From: JAAYAY01 sp964429355 | GTDB lineage: Bacteria > Planctomycetota > Planctomycetia > Pirellulales > Thermoguttaceae | Length of the DNA stretch: 44,033 bases | NCBI GenBank assembly: GCA_964429355.1 | Contig: CAYSCH010000023.1 | Location: 1 to 44,033, forward strand | Direction of reading: 5' to 3' | Shown: positions 17,643 through 25,296 of the stretch, piece by piece | Numbering within the stretch: position 1 is the first letter of the stretch | How the letters are laid out: each line of letters starts with the position of its first letter | Translations under genes and position numbers: made by a program | The notes under the pieces: generated by a model | The model's database searches: none | What the model was told of the DNA's origin: nothing | The model's input: only the letters and a program-made list of their open reading frames with translations

Positions 17643-20195
17643 ATGCCACCGCGGAACCTCAGCCTACGGAATGCGATTCTTGCGGGCTGGGCCTTGTTGC
17701 TCATGGCCTCGCTGATTCTCTTGTGGCCGGCCGCAACGGCGGCTGCGGACGGTTCGACACCGGTTTCAATCGATCTTGCCCGCGACGGCCAAGCCCTGCA
17801 CCGTGTCATTGTGGCGGTCGATGCTTCGGAGGCCACGAAGAACACGGCGACCGAATTGGCCGGCTACCTGGGTCGCATCAGCGGAACAACTTTCCAGGTC
17901 GAAAGCGGCGACGGCAGCCGGGGGATCGTCGTGGGCACCTCCACCGGTTTTCCCGCCTTGCCGTTTTCTGTCGAGTTTGGCAACGGGCCGTTCGATCGCG
18001 AGGACTACATCCTCCGCTCTCACGCACAAGGTCTGTATCTGCTGGGCGCGACCGATCTGGCAGTCTCGCATGCCGCGTGGGATCTGCTCCATCGCCTCGG
18101 ATATCGCCAGTTCTTCCCGGGTGAAACCTGGGAAGTCGTGCCCCTGCTCCCTCGCATGAGCATCGCCGTCGATTGCCGCGAGACCCCCGCGTTTCATGCC
18201 AGGCGTATCTGGTACAACTGGGGCTTGTGGGGCTACAACGATCAGCCCTATCACGACTGGTGCCGGCGCAATCGGGCCGTGAAAGGTTTCGATTTGAACA
18301 GCGGTCACAGCTACGACGCAATCATCGCGGCCAACCGGAAGGAGTTCGACGAGCACCCGGAATACTATGCCCTGCTCGGCGGGAAACGCGAATATCGCGG
18401 CGGCGACACAAAGTTCTGCATTTCAAACTCCGGCCTGCGCAAGCTGGTGATCGATTACGCCGCCCGCACGTTCCAGAACAACCCCCAAGCCGACAGTATC
18501 TCCATGGACCCGAGCGATGGCGGCGGGTGGTGCGAGTGCGACCGGTGCGCTGCCATGGGAAGCGTGAGCAATCGCGTCGTTACCCTGGCCAACGAAGTCG
18601 CCCAGGCCGCAAACGCCTTGAATCAGGGCCCCAAATACGTCGGGATTTACGCCTACAACGAGCACTCCACACCGCCCACCGTACGCCTGGACGCTCACGT
18701 GATTCCGAGCGCCACAACGGCCTTTATCCGCGGAGGGTACACGTTCGACCAGATCGTCGACGGCTGGCAGGCGCAGGGTGCAACGATGGGAGTCTACGAC
18801 TACCTGAGCGTGGTGGCTTGGGACTGGAACCTGCCGCGAGGCAGCCATGGCTCACGGCCTTCACGAAGCACGCAATTCCTGCCCCATATCCATGAAAAGG
18901 GCGTTCGCTTTTACGATGCCGAATCGGGAGACTGCTGGGGACCGTGCGGGCTCGGGTACTACGTCACCAGCCGGATCCTCTGGGATATTGAAGAATCGCA
19001 ACAGCTCGACGCCCTGCTCGAGGATTTCCTCGAAAAGTCGTTCGGGACCGCCAAGGAGCCGATGCGAATATTCTATCATCTTATCACGGAAGACACCGCC
19101 CGTCGGCCCCCCACGGATCTTGTCGGCCGGATGTACCGCCAACTGGATGAGGCCCGCCGTGCTACCACTGACGCCAAGGTCCTGGCACGCATCGACAAAC
19201 TGATTCTCTACACCCGCTACGTTGAACTGTACTATGCCTACGCCGGCCGCAGTGGTTCGCTGGAGGAAGTGGCGCGGCATGCCTATCGCATGCGCAAGAC
19301 CATGATGGTCCACAGCTATGGCCTATGGTGCCGGCTCCTCAGCCAGCAAGCCGCCTTGGATCCGGATCACCCCTTGAAGACCGGGGAACCGTTCAGCCCC
19401 CAGGATATCGCCAAGATCCTGGCCGACGGAATCGCCACCAATCTGCCGGTCGACCCGGGATTCGAGAGCATCCAGTTCAGCAAAGCGTTGGTTCCGGCCG
19501 CCCCATTGCTTTCGTTGCCTGCCACGCCCACAGGCAGTTTTCCCACCCATCCGCAGGATCGGCAGCACTACCTCATCTGGATGCCCGACCATGGCGGAAC
19601 CCTCGATCTGGTGATCACCGTGGAGAAGGTCTGGGCCAACCGGATGCCGGAAATCAGCCTGCATTCGGCGCTGGAGGTCACCGGGAATGCCGTGGCCATC
19701 GATTCGAGCTACCGCCCGGACGGCAAGCCATATTCCGTCCAGTTGCGCACGCCTCACCCCGGTTTACACTCGGTGGAGACCATCGACGGCGGCGACTACA
19801 CCCGGATCCAGTGGCCACCCCAAATGCCCGTCACGATCGAGTCCGGGATCGACACGCCCAACGTCACGGAACACTTTCGCGGCGTCTGGACGATGGTCTT
19901 CTATGTGCCGCGAGGGACACGTGTGATTGGCGGTTGGGCATCGCGTGTGGCCAACTGGGCCCCACGGATCTCGGGCACCCTGGTCGACCCGTCCGGCAAC
20001 ACCGCCCTCGATTTCGCCACAACAGAAGAGGGCTGGTTCAAAGTGCCCGTGCCCGAAGGACAGGATGGCAAGCTCTGGACTTTCGAGGAGAGCCAGGGGC
20101 AGCGATTGCTCATGACCGTGCCCCCTTACCTGGCTCGCAACGGAGAGGAACTGCTGCTCCCGATTGAAGTGGTCGAGGCCGACGCGAAACACTGA
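17643..20195 (+). CDS. DUF4838 protein with C-terminal beta domain, exported
   Basis: 850 aa. A membrane/signal segment (AGWALLLMASLILLWPAATAAAD, about residues 14-36) predicts export. A GH67-N-like domain follows ('EATKNTATELAGYLGRISGT', 'RGIVVGTSTGFP', 'YLLGATDLAVSHAAWDLLHR'), then the DUF4838 core with 'HPEYYALLGGKREYR', 'CISNSGLRKLVIDYAARTF', 'MDPSDGGGWCECDRCAAMG' and 'YVGIYAYNEHSTPPTVRL'. The CECDRC pair parallels the CCLCPNC cluster of the paralogue at 9520-11349. About 200 extra C-terminal residues form a beta-rich domain. It is transcribed away from the carbohydrate cluster and stops 7 nt before the TauE-like permease, suggesting cotranscription. The function is inferred to be carbohydrate-related. 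Confidence 0.8.
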   Translation: MPPRNLSLRNAILAGWALLLMASLILLWPAATAAADGSTPVSIDLARDGQALHRVIVAVDASEATKNTATELAGYLGRISGTTFQVESGDGSRGIVVGTSTGFPALPFSVEFGNGPFDREDYILRSHAQGLYLLGATDLAVSHAAWDLLHRLGYRQFFPGETWEVVPLLPRMSIAVDCRETPAFHARRIWYNWGLWGYNDQPYHDWCRRNRAVKGFDLNSGHSYDAIIAANRKEFDEHPEYYALLGGKREYRGGDTKFCISNSGLRKLVIDYAARTFQNNPQADSISMDPSDGGGWCECDRCAAMGSVSNRVVTLANEVAQAANALNQGPKYVGIYAYNEHSTPPTVRLDAHVIPSATTAFIRGGYTFDQIVDGWQAQGATMGVYDYLSVVAWDWNLPRGSHGSRPSRSTQFLPHIHEKGVRFYDAESGDCWGPCGLGYYVTSRILWDIEESQQLDALLEDFLEKSFGTAKEPMRIFYHLITEDTARRPPTDLVGRMYRQLDEARRATTDAKVLARIDKLILYTRYVELYYAYAGRSGSLEEVARHAYRMRKTMMVHSYGLWCRLLSQQAALDPDHPLKTGEPFSPQDIAKILADGIATNLPVDPGFESIQFSKALVPAAPLLSLPATPTGSFPTHPQDRQHYLIWMPDHGGTLDLVITVEKVWANRMPEISLHSALEVTGNAVAIDSSYRPDGKPYSVQLRTPHPGLHSVETIDGGDYTRIQWPPQMPVTIESGIDTPNVTEHFRGVWTMVFYVPRGTRVIGGWASRVANWAPRISGTLVDPSGNTALDFATTEEGWFKVPVPEGQDGKLWTFEESQGQRLLMTVPPYLARNGEELLLPIEVVEADAKH

Positions 20196-20202
20196 GTGAC
20201 CT

Positions 20203-21009
20203 ATGACGATGATTCTTCCATATCTGGCGTACCTGGCGGTCGGCGCAGTCGCGGGGGTGCTGGCCGGCCTGCTGGGCGTCGGCGGGGGCCTGGTGATCGT
20301 GCCGATGCTCGTGTTCTGCTTCACGCGATTGAACCTGCCGGCGGCCTCCATCATGCACCTGGCGCTGGGAACGTCGATGGCCAGCATCATGTTCACGTCG
20401 GTCTCCAGCTTCTGGTCCCACCACAAGCGGGGCGCCGTGGCGTGGGAAGCGGTCCGCCGGATCGTACCGGGGATCCTTGCCGGCACGTTCTGCGGCACGT
20501 TTATCGCCTCGAGTCTCTCGAACGACTGGCTCAAGGGGTTCTTTGCCCTGTTCCTGGCGTACGTAGCGGTGCAGATGCTGCGCGACGCGAAACCCAAACC
20601 GTCTCGCGAACTTCCCGGTATGCTGGGAATGTTCGGCGTGGGGAGCGTGATCGGACTGGTGTCGAGCCTGGTGGGCATTGGCGGCGGCACGCTGTCGGTG
20701 CCGTTCCTGATGTGGTGCAATCAACCGGGGCACCGCGCGATCGGCACCTCGGCGGCAATTGGCTTTCCGATCGCCATCGGCGGCACCATGGGCTACCTGG
20801 TCAACGGCTGGCACGATCCCTCGCTGCCGCCGTACGCCCTGGGCTACGTCTATTTTCCTGCGTTGGTCTGCATTGTGGCGGCCAGCGTGCTGACCGCGCC
20901 ACTGGGCGTGCGTCTGGCGCACCAACTACCCGTCGGCCGCCTGAAGCGGGGTTTTGCCGTCCTGCTGATCATCGTCGGCGTGCGGATGGCGCTGAGTCTG
21001 TGGAGATAG
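20203..21009 (+). CDS. TauE/SafE family sulfite-exporter-like membrane permease
   Basis: 268 aa, almost entirely hydrophobic, with about eight transmembrane segments. The family's internal duplication is clear: 'GLLGVGGGLVIVPML' in the first half and 'SLVGIGGGTLSVPFLMW' in the second. These proteins move small organosulfur or C2 anions across the inner membrane; the substrate here is unknown. The start ATG lies 7 nt after the DUF4838 stop, so cotranscription is likely, although a functional link (for instance release of sulfated sugars) is only a guess. Length is normal for the family. Confidence 0.9.
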   Translation: MTMILPYLAYLAVGAVAGVLAGLLGVGGGLVIVPMLVFCFTRLNLPAASIMHLALGTSMASIMFTSVSSFWSHHKRGAVAWEAVRRIVPGILAGTFCGTFIASSLSNDWLKGFFALFLAYVAVQMLRDAKPKPSRELPGMLGMFGVGSVIGLVSSLVGIGGGTLSVPFLMWCNQPGHRAIGTSAAIGFPIAIGGTMGYLVNGWHDPSLPPYALGYVYFPALVCIVAASVLTAPLGVRLAHQLPVGRLKRGFAVLLIIVGVRMALSLWR

Positions 21010-21013
21010 CCGG

Positions 21014-21448
21014 TTGGGGGTATCGGGGCCTGCGCCGATTACCGGCCCGCCAGGCGGCGGAGGGATTTCGCAACTGGCCCATGATCACGGGTTCAAGGTT
21101 GGGGCCGAGAGTCACTGGGGGCCCGAAACGATCTGGCCCAATCTGCAGAGACTCCACGCCGCGGTGGATCATCCGGGATTCGGGCTTTCAATTCATCTGG
21201 GAGGCTGGTCGGGCACGGAGGAACAAAGGATCGCCTGGGACCGGGAGGCTGCGCCCCTGGCCTGCCACACTCACATTGCCTGGAACATCACAGAAGGTCC
21301 TTTGGCAGAACGTCTTGCTCCCTTCTACCGGGCAAATTACGGCGGCTATTACAGCATTGAACATCACTCGGGCGAGAACGAATACAGGAATGTTGGCATC
21401 CAGCTATCCCGGGTACGCGAAGCTCTCGCCAAGCTCGATGCGAAATAG
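21014..21448 (+). pseudogene. Remnant of a sugar phosphate isomerase/epimerase (C-terminal half only)
   Basis: The open stretch encodes about 144 aa resembling the second half of xylose-isomerase-like TIM-barrel proteins: 'HGFKVGAESHWGPETIWPNL' (metal-ligand Glu region), 'GFGLSIHLGGWSGTEEQR' and 'LACHTHIAWNITEGPLAERL', ending 'GYYSIEHHSGENEYRNVGIQ'. Intact members are about 270-300 aa. An in-frame TGA at 20993-20995, inside the permease gene, rules out a longer product in this frame. The apparent start is a TTG 5 nt after the permease stop, with no convincing ribosome-binding site. I therefore read it as the 3' remnant of a gene whose 5' half was lost, perhaps when the permease was joined to this site. 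A short expressed protein is possible but less likely. Confidence 0.65.
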
Positions 21449-21562
21449 GGGGGTGTCTTGGCGTCCGCCAGGGGTGCCCGTGGTATCATGCCGGGCAGCA
21501 ATCGCAGGGAAAGCCATCGCCGAAGGCGAGTTCCGGCCCGGTGTCTGCGTCGTCCGCTGGTA

Positions 21563-22327
21563 TCAGCGGCCAGGCTTTTCCGCGACCACGAGCATCTCGA
21601 AATCGTCGGGAGTAAGTGGATGTTCCCGGCTGAACTGGCCGAGGCGGCAGCCGAAGATGTGGACCGTGGCGAAGCCGGACGTCTCCAGGAGCCAGCGGAT
21701 TTCGCTGGGGGCGTAGTAGCGTTCGTTCGTCTGGATGGTCTGTGTCTGGCCCGCGTCGTCGGTGAAGGTCAACTCGGCCCGTTCGCGAAAGGTCATCAGA
21801 TCGAAGGTCAACTTGTCGGTGGCCGCACCAGACGCATTTGCGTCGAGAAAGTCCTTGACCGAGTGGAAGAGCGGGAACAGGGCACTGAGGGTCGTGAGCA
21901 GGAGCTTGCCGCCGGGGCGGAGGGCTGCGCTGGTGTGCCGGAGGATCGCGTGGTTCTTCTCGTCCGTCTCCATCAGCGGAAACGCGCCTTCGCAGAACAT
22001 GATGGCCGCGTCGAATTCGTCATGGAAATGCGGTTCTGTGGCATCCCGGCATTGAAAGTCCACGCTGACGCCGGACCGGGTCGCCTTTTCCCGCGCGAGG
22101 CGAAGTTGGGCCTCGGAGAGATCCAGGCCGGTTACCCGGTAGCCTCGCCGGGCCAGCTCGATATCGTGACGGCCCGTGCCGCAGCCGATGTCGAGAATTC
22201 GCTTAGCGCGATCGGCTCCGAGTTCTCGTTCCACGAAGTCCACCTCGCCCAAGGTTCCCTGCGTGAAACACTCCTTCTCATAGTTCCGGGCGTAATTCGC
22301 AAACAGTGCCTCATACCACTGCGCCAT
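21563..22327 (-). CDS. Class I SAM-dependent methyltransferase
   Basis: 254 aa from the preferred start at 22327 (MAQWYEALFANYAR), which has AAGGAA 7-8 nt upstream; an in-frame ATG 24 nt earlier lacks such a site. Motif I is 'RILDIGCGTGRHDIELAR' (about residues 43-60), followed by the acidic strand 'VTGLDLSEAQLRLAREKA', motif IV 'FDAAIMFCEGAFPLM', and post-motif 'LRPGGKLLLTTLSALFPLF'. This is a complete, soluble, probably cytoplasmic methyltransferase of the Methyltransf_11/25 type. The C-terminal half carries a 'TIQTNERYYAPSEIRWLLE' segment common in small-molecule methyltransferases. The substrate cannot be inferred. It is divergent from the hypothetical gene at 22708. Confidence 0.88.
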   Translation of the reverse strand: MAQWYEALFANYARNYEKECFTQGTLGEVDFVERELGADRAKRILDIGCGTGRHDIELARRGYRVTGLDLSEAQLRLAREKATRSGVSVDFQCRDATEPHFHDEFDAAIMFCEGAFPLMETDEKNHAILRHTSAALRPGGKLLLTTLSALFPLFHSVKDFLDANASGAATDKLTFDLMTFRERAELTFTDDAGQTQTIQTNERYYAPSEIRWLLETSGFATVHIFGCRLGQFSREHPLTPDDFEMLVVAEKPGR

Positions 22328-22707
22328 GTCGATTTCCTTGCAGAATGCCAATCTGTACCATGTTCTATGCGATTGGTCAATAACTCACCCGCTCGCCTTT
22401 GCTCCCAGGCCTTCCGCTTCCGCAAGTCCGGAAAACGCAGCCTCGATTTCAGCGCTGGTTCTCCACGGGAACGTGCGTCTCCAGGACACCGGTTCGAATC
22501 CGAATCGGTATGAACCGCCGAACCGGCGTTCCGGCGTTCTCCTTGGCCAACTGGCATTGCTGCTCAGGTCGCGAGGCGATTATGATGGGACACTTCCTTG
22601 CATGGACGGAACAAGGCTGCCGGGAACGAGGATCGTTGACCCTCGACCTTGTTTCGGAGGGCCCAGCTCCGGACGGGAATTTCTGGGATCGCAGAAGAGC
22701 AGACGCC
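22328..22707. other. Divergent intergenic region, nothing assigned
   Basis: About 380 bp between the methyltransferase (minus) and the next gene (plus). It contains GGTTCGAATCC at 22491-22501, which resembles a tRNA T-arm, but no tRNA can be folded around it. The plus-strand frame of the next gene is open through part of this stretch without a coding-like composition. Confidence 0.45.
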
Positions 22708-23682
22708 ATGGATGACGCAAGAATGCGACACGCTCCGCCCCCGCAGCCTTCCTCGACCGTCACGACGATTCGTGCCTTGGTCATGCTGGCTTGCCTGGTG
22801 GTGGTTCCATCGATAGCTCTGCTTCGTGGTACTGCGGTTCCCGGAGCGGTGCGAGAGTATCTGATACAGAAACTCGGCGGGGCCGTTCCCGAACCGGAAA
22901 CACCGCTAGAATTGGAGCAGGCACCACCTTATGTGGCTCCCATTGTCAAGCCCGGGCAGAGGGGAACTGGAAGTTCGATCGCAACGGCGCCCCCAGCGAC
23001 CGGACTGACGCAACAGGCGGTGTGTACAACTGCAGAACTGTCGTCGTGTAACGGGCTTGCCGCGCCACTTGATCCACTCCAGGGTCGTGGGCCGTATGAG
23101 GGCGGCATTGTCCCTCAAGCGGGTTATGAACAAGCGCCTGGTTATATGGGCCACTCAGATGCCGTTTTGGCGAACTACGACACTTCATCAACTCCAGCGA
23201 GCAACCAGTCCCTCCCTGGTCCGATCGTATACCCTCAGGTACCTCCGGGAAGCGGGACCCAAGGCAATGAAGGGCCCGTTCCGCTTGAGCAGAGTCCGAG
23301 CGTCCTGCCACTGCCGAAGGTCACTCACCCAATTGGTGGGGCAACCACGATTGACCAGTTTCGTTACATCGAGAACAGGTTGCGAGAACTGGGTGCTGAA
23401 TACTACCTCTTGGAAAACTGGGGAAATCAAGGGGAATGGTACCGTTTCCATTGTCGGATCGCCGTGGCCAACAGTGCCAACTTCACGAAGCACTTCGAGG
23501 CAACGGATTCGCAGCCTTTGGGTGCCATGGCCAGGGTATTGGCGGATGTGGAGTCATGGCGTCGCGGCGGGCCTGCACGGGACTCGATGGTGCCGATTTC
23601 GCCCGCGTCGTCGGGTTCAAACGGTTTCCCGGAGGCGGCCCCTGCGCAACCCGTATCCCCCCACGGCCCCTACGCTCGCTGA
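22708..23682 (+). CDS. Membrane-anchored proline-rich protein with conserved C-terminal domain, function unknown
   Basis: 324 aa from the ATG at 22708 (MDDARMRHAPPP), chosen because it places one transmembrane helix (about residues 21-40, 'IRALVMLACLVVVPSIALL') close to the N-terminus; the frame is open further upstream. A low-complexity Pro/Gly/Gln-rich linker (about 60-205) leads to a compact domain at about 210-290: 'TTIDQFRYIENRLRELGAEY', 'YYLLENWGNQGEWYRFHCRI', 'NFTKHFEATDSQPLGAMARV'. This domain looks conserved and well structured, and I associate it with planctomycetes only. The ScpB gene follows about 190 nt downstream on the same strand. Function unknown. Confidence 0.65.
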   Translation: MDDARMRHAPPPQPSSTVTTIRALVMLACLVVVPSIALLRGTAVPGAVREYLIQKLGGAVPEPETPLELEQAPPYVAPIVKPGQRGTGSSIATAPPATGLTQQAVCTTAELSSCNGLAAPLDPLQGRGPYEGGIVPQAGYEQAPGYMGHSDAVLANYDTSSTPASNQSLPGPIVYPQVPPGSGTQGNEGPVPLEQSPSVLPLPKVTHPIGGATTIDQFRYIENRLRELGAEYYLLENWGNQGEWYRFHCRIAVANSANFTKHFEATDSQPLGAMARVLADVESWRRGGPARDSMVPISPASSGSNGFPEAAPAQPVSPHGPYAR

Positions 23683-23756
23683 GTGGGTGCCGGGAAACGA
23701 GGATGCTACCCCCAATGCTGCTGACCCCAAGGTGCAGGGTATTCATTGCCCCTCTC

Positions 23757-23786
23757 TCGGCGGTATTTTTACGGAAAAGCCGCCGA
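23757..23786 (+). terminator. Possible hairpin terminator or processing site upstream of scpB
   Basis: TCGGCGG (23757-23763) pairs perfectly with CCGCCGA (23780-23786) around a 16-nt loop, between the membrane protein gene and scpB. There is no strong U-tract after it, so the role is uncertain. Confidence 0.3.
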
Positions 23787-23870
23787 AAAGAGCGACAACT
23801 GGGGGTGTCGGCAAACGCATCCCGACCTCAGAGGGCCCCTCAATTTTGTGGTAATACTTAGGGGCATGTA

Positions 23871-25061
23871 GTGCCGATGAACCGTGTTGGAATCAGCTTA
23901 CCGGAGCGACTTGGCAGCATCGCCTGGCGTTATCAGGTACCAGATGCATGGGTCTCGCCGCCACCAATCTCCGCCTGGGCGGTTACCGGTGAGTCGGGCG
24001 AGGATGCCCTGATTGGAGACGGTCCGACGGCTCGGACGGAGCGGTTGGCGAGGCTGGAGGCCGTGTTGTTTCTTGCCCGTGAGCCGCTGAGTACGCGGAA
24101 ACTCGGGGAACTGGCGGACTTGGCGGATGGGACCGAGGCACGTACACTGATCCGAAAGCTCGGTCGACTATACGATGAGGAGATTTGCGCGTTTCGGGTG
24201 GTTGAGGTAGCCGGCGGCTTCCAATTGGTCTCCCGGCCACAATTTGCGCCCTACTTGCGGAGATTGCATGGCCCAGCCGCGGAAATTCGGCTCTCAGGCC
24301 CCGCGCTGGAGACACTAGCCGCCGTGGCCTATCGCCAACCGGTACTTCGAGCGACGATCGAGTCGATCCGCGGGGTGCAGTGTGGTGAGTTGTTGCGACA
24401 GTTGATGGAACGCGACCTGGTACGAATTGCAGGACGTTCGGAGGAACTGGGGCGACCCTTTTTGTACGGAACGACCAAGCGTTTCTTGCAGGTTTTTGGA
24501 TTACGTCACCTTGACGAGCTACCGCCCGTCGAGACAGAACTAGTGGTCGACGAGATGCCTGGCATCTCGAGATCCGAGCGACACAAGAACGATGGGCCAC
24601 AGCGATTGGTGGATCCATCTGACAAGTCCCGCATGACGGAGGAGGAGCCCACGGTGAAGATCGAAATCGAAGGACAGGAAATCGTGCATCCGCTTGAGGA
24701 ATTGTCTGCAATGCCCGCACTGGAGCCGATCGTGCGGATGGAATCTGAAGATGATTCCTCCTTCGAAGAAGAGGAAGAAGACTACGACTACGCCGACGAC
24801 GACGAAGAAGAAGAGGAAGAAGACGACGAGGACTTCGACTACGAGGATGACGACTTCGAGGACGCGGACGAAGAGCTTGAAGAAGACGAAGACGACGGAT
24901 TCGAAGACAGCGAGTGGGAAGAGGTTGAAGACGACGAAGAGGATGACGAGGAGGAATGGGAAGAGGAAGAGTGGGACGAAGACGAGGACGAAGACGAGGA
25001 GGATGACGAGGAGGATGACGAGGAGGAATGGGACGACGAAGAGGAGAGCGACGACGACTGA
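23871..25061 (+). CDS. scpB: ScpB-like segregation and condensation protein with long acidic C-terminal tail
   Basis: 396 aa; typical ScpB is about 180-200 aa. Residues about 60-222 are the ScpB core of two winged-helix domains: 'LARLEAVLFLAREPLSTRKL', 'FRVVEVAGGFQLVSRPQFAP', 'LSGPALETLAAVAYRQPVLR', 'IESIRGVQCGELLRQLMERD' and 'GRPFLYGTTKRFLQVFGLRH'. ScpB bridges the kleisin ScpA and the SMC ATPase in chromosome condensation. There is about 58 aa of N-terminal extension, and from about residue 293 to the end the chain is almost only Asp/Glu with scattered Tyr, Trp and Phe. GTG at 23871 is chosen, 5 nt after AGGGGC; an ATG at 23877 is also possible. No scpA lies in the window. Confidence 0.88.
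   Translation: MPMNRVGISLPERLGSIAWRYQVPDAWVSPPPISAWAVTGESGEDALIGDGPTARTERLARLEAVLFLAREPLSTRKLGELADLADGTEARTLIRKLGRLYDEEICAFRVVEVAGGFQLVSRPQFAPYLRRLHGPAAEIRLSGPALETLAAVAYRQPVLRATIESIRGVQCGELLRQLMERDLVRIAGRSEELGRPFLYGTTKRFLQVFGLRHLDELPPVETELVVDEMPGISRSERHKNDGPQRLVDPSDKSRMTEEEPTVKIEIEGQEIVHPLEELSAMPALEPIVRMESEDDSSFEEEEEDYDYADDDEEEEEEDDEDFDYEDDDFEDADEELEEDEDDGFEDSEWEEVEDDEEDDEEEWEEEEWDEDEDEDEEDDEEDDEEEWDDEEESDDD
24770..25058 (+). repeat. GA-rich low-complexity tract encoding the acidic ScpB tail
   Basis: About 290 bp made almost entirely of GAG, GAA, GAC and GAT codons with short near-repeats such as GATGACGAGGAGGA. The opposite strand reads as poly-Ser in one frame, which is a composition artefact. 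Such tracts expand and contract easily and can cause assembly error. Confidence 0.75.
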
Positions 25062-25296
25062 GTCGATTTCTGGTCATGTTCTGTGCCGTGGTCTAGCAGG
25101 TGTTCAACAACCACCTCGTACTGACTCTTCAGTCGCCAACAAGATAGAGGAGTGGGCAGTTTCCGGTTCCGTCTTTCAGGGAATCGCATACCGATAACCC
25201 CCTGCAACAGGTGGTCCTGAGTGGCTTGTAGCCGTCGGGGGATCTCGCTTAGAATTCGGTCACTTGGTCGAAGACCGAAGGAAAAGGAGATCGAAG

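Noticed and set aside
22491..22501. GGTTCGAATCC resembling a tRNA T-arm
   Set aside because: Only about 3 bp of T-stem form, and no acceptor, D or anticodon arms can be paired around it.
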